Of a DNA stretch of 6,071 nt, positions 5,979-6,071 are shown one piece after another. The DNA lies in NCBI GenBank assembly GCA_937901625.1, contig CALDIE010000296.1, positions 1 to 6,071 on the forward strand, written 5' to 3'. The notes beneath the pieces are model-generated. The model did no database searches. It was given only the letters and a program-made list of their open reading frames with translations, and was not told the origin of the DNA. This DNA comes from an uncultured Lachnospiraceae bacterium. Lineage in GTDB: Bacteria > Bacillota > Clostridia > Lachnospirales > Lachnospiraceae. The first letter of the stretch is position 1; each line of letters starts with the position of its first letter. The position numbers and the translations under genes are program-made.

Positions 5979-6071
5979 CAGGCAAAAAAAGGGTTCATCA
6001 CGGAAAGTTGAGTGAATGACAGAAACGAGGTAGACAAAAGGAGCATGAAAGACTTCTAATTGTAGTTGCGA

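Larger units (their letters stand above)
4664..5980 (-). mobile_element. IS4-family insertion sequence, right end apparently missing
   Basis: The element is defined by its transposase and the promoter upstream of it. The 3' (low-coordinate) limit near 4664 is where transposase similarity stops. The 5' (high-coordinate) limit is approximate and lies somewhere between about 5900 and the window end, because I could not find a matching pair of terminal inverted repeats or a target-site duplication. The lack of a matching downstream end supports a deletion, rearrangement or assembly join on that side. Confidence 0.55.

Noticed and set aside
5724..6011. Plus-strand 95-codon ORF over the transposase start
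   Set aside because: Reads through the transposase N-terminus, its ribosome site and its promoter in antisense; a shadow ORF.
6045..6059. AAAGGAG followed by ATG near the window end
   Set aside because: The spacing is only one base and the frame stops after four codons.
5881..6071. Open minus-strand frame running in from the window end to the transposase -10 region
   Set aside because: About 63 codons without a stop in T-rich DNA, no recognisable protein motif, and it ends inside the promoter; chance is the better explanation.
1..6071. CRISPR array, tRNA, rRNA or riboswitch
   Set aside because: No regularly spaced repeats, no cloverleaf-like sequence and no recognisable rRNA or riboswitch core was seen by eye on either strand.

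Overview
The window looks like one end of a draft contig from a Firmicute, most likely a Lachnospiraceae-type gut Clostridia. The grounds are strong gram-positive promoters and Shine-Dalgarno sites, a GC content near the middle of the range, GTG/TTG start options, and an IS4-family transposase and glycan genes of the kind I associate with that group. The assignment is an inference from style and protein families; no marker gene is present. The first 44 bases are not biological: they are the Illumina TruSeq/P5 adapter, so real genome starts at about base 45.

Bases 45-967 hold a CaCA-type Na+/Ca2+ antiporter that has lost a few N-terminal residues at the contig edge. It is followed by an A/C-rich, G-poor stretch and a strong intrinsic terminator (1067-1108). 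A near-consensus promoter (TTGATA, 17 bp, TATAAT; 1133-1161) then starts a new transcription unit. This unit runs left to right through a putative GT-D-type glycosyltransferase (1219-2175), a GT4 glycosyltransferase (2284-3477), a GNAT acetyltransferase with an extra N-terminal domain (3489-4178) and the beginning of a further glycosyltransferase-like gene (4211-4765). Together they look like part of a surface or capsular polysaccharide cluster: sugar transfer by the glycosyltransferases, with possible acetylation of a sugar or sugar precursor by the GNAT protein.

From about 4664 to beyond 5890 the DNA belongs to an IS4-family insertion sequence in the opposite orientation. Its transposase has its own extended -10 promoter, a good ribosome site and all catalytic-core signatures. 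Transposase-like sequence stops near residue 390. The remaining 69 codons read antisense through the glycosyltransferase-like gene, and the last ~33 codons of that gene are in turn antisense to the transposase. Both genes therefore look broken at one junction, either by a rearranged insertion or by an assembly chimera. The last ~180 bases hold no convincing gene.

I do not see a clearly new biological system. The points most worth a second look are the reciprocal gene/IS junction, the adapter remnant with the spurious protein it creates, the uncharacterised GT-D-like and GNAT-fusion proteins of the cluster, and a few unexplained palindromes.
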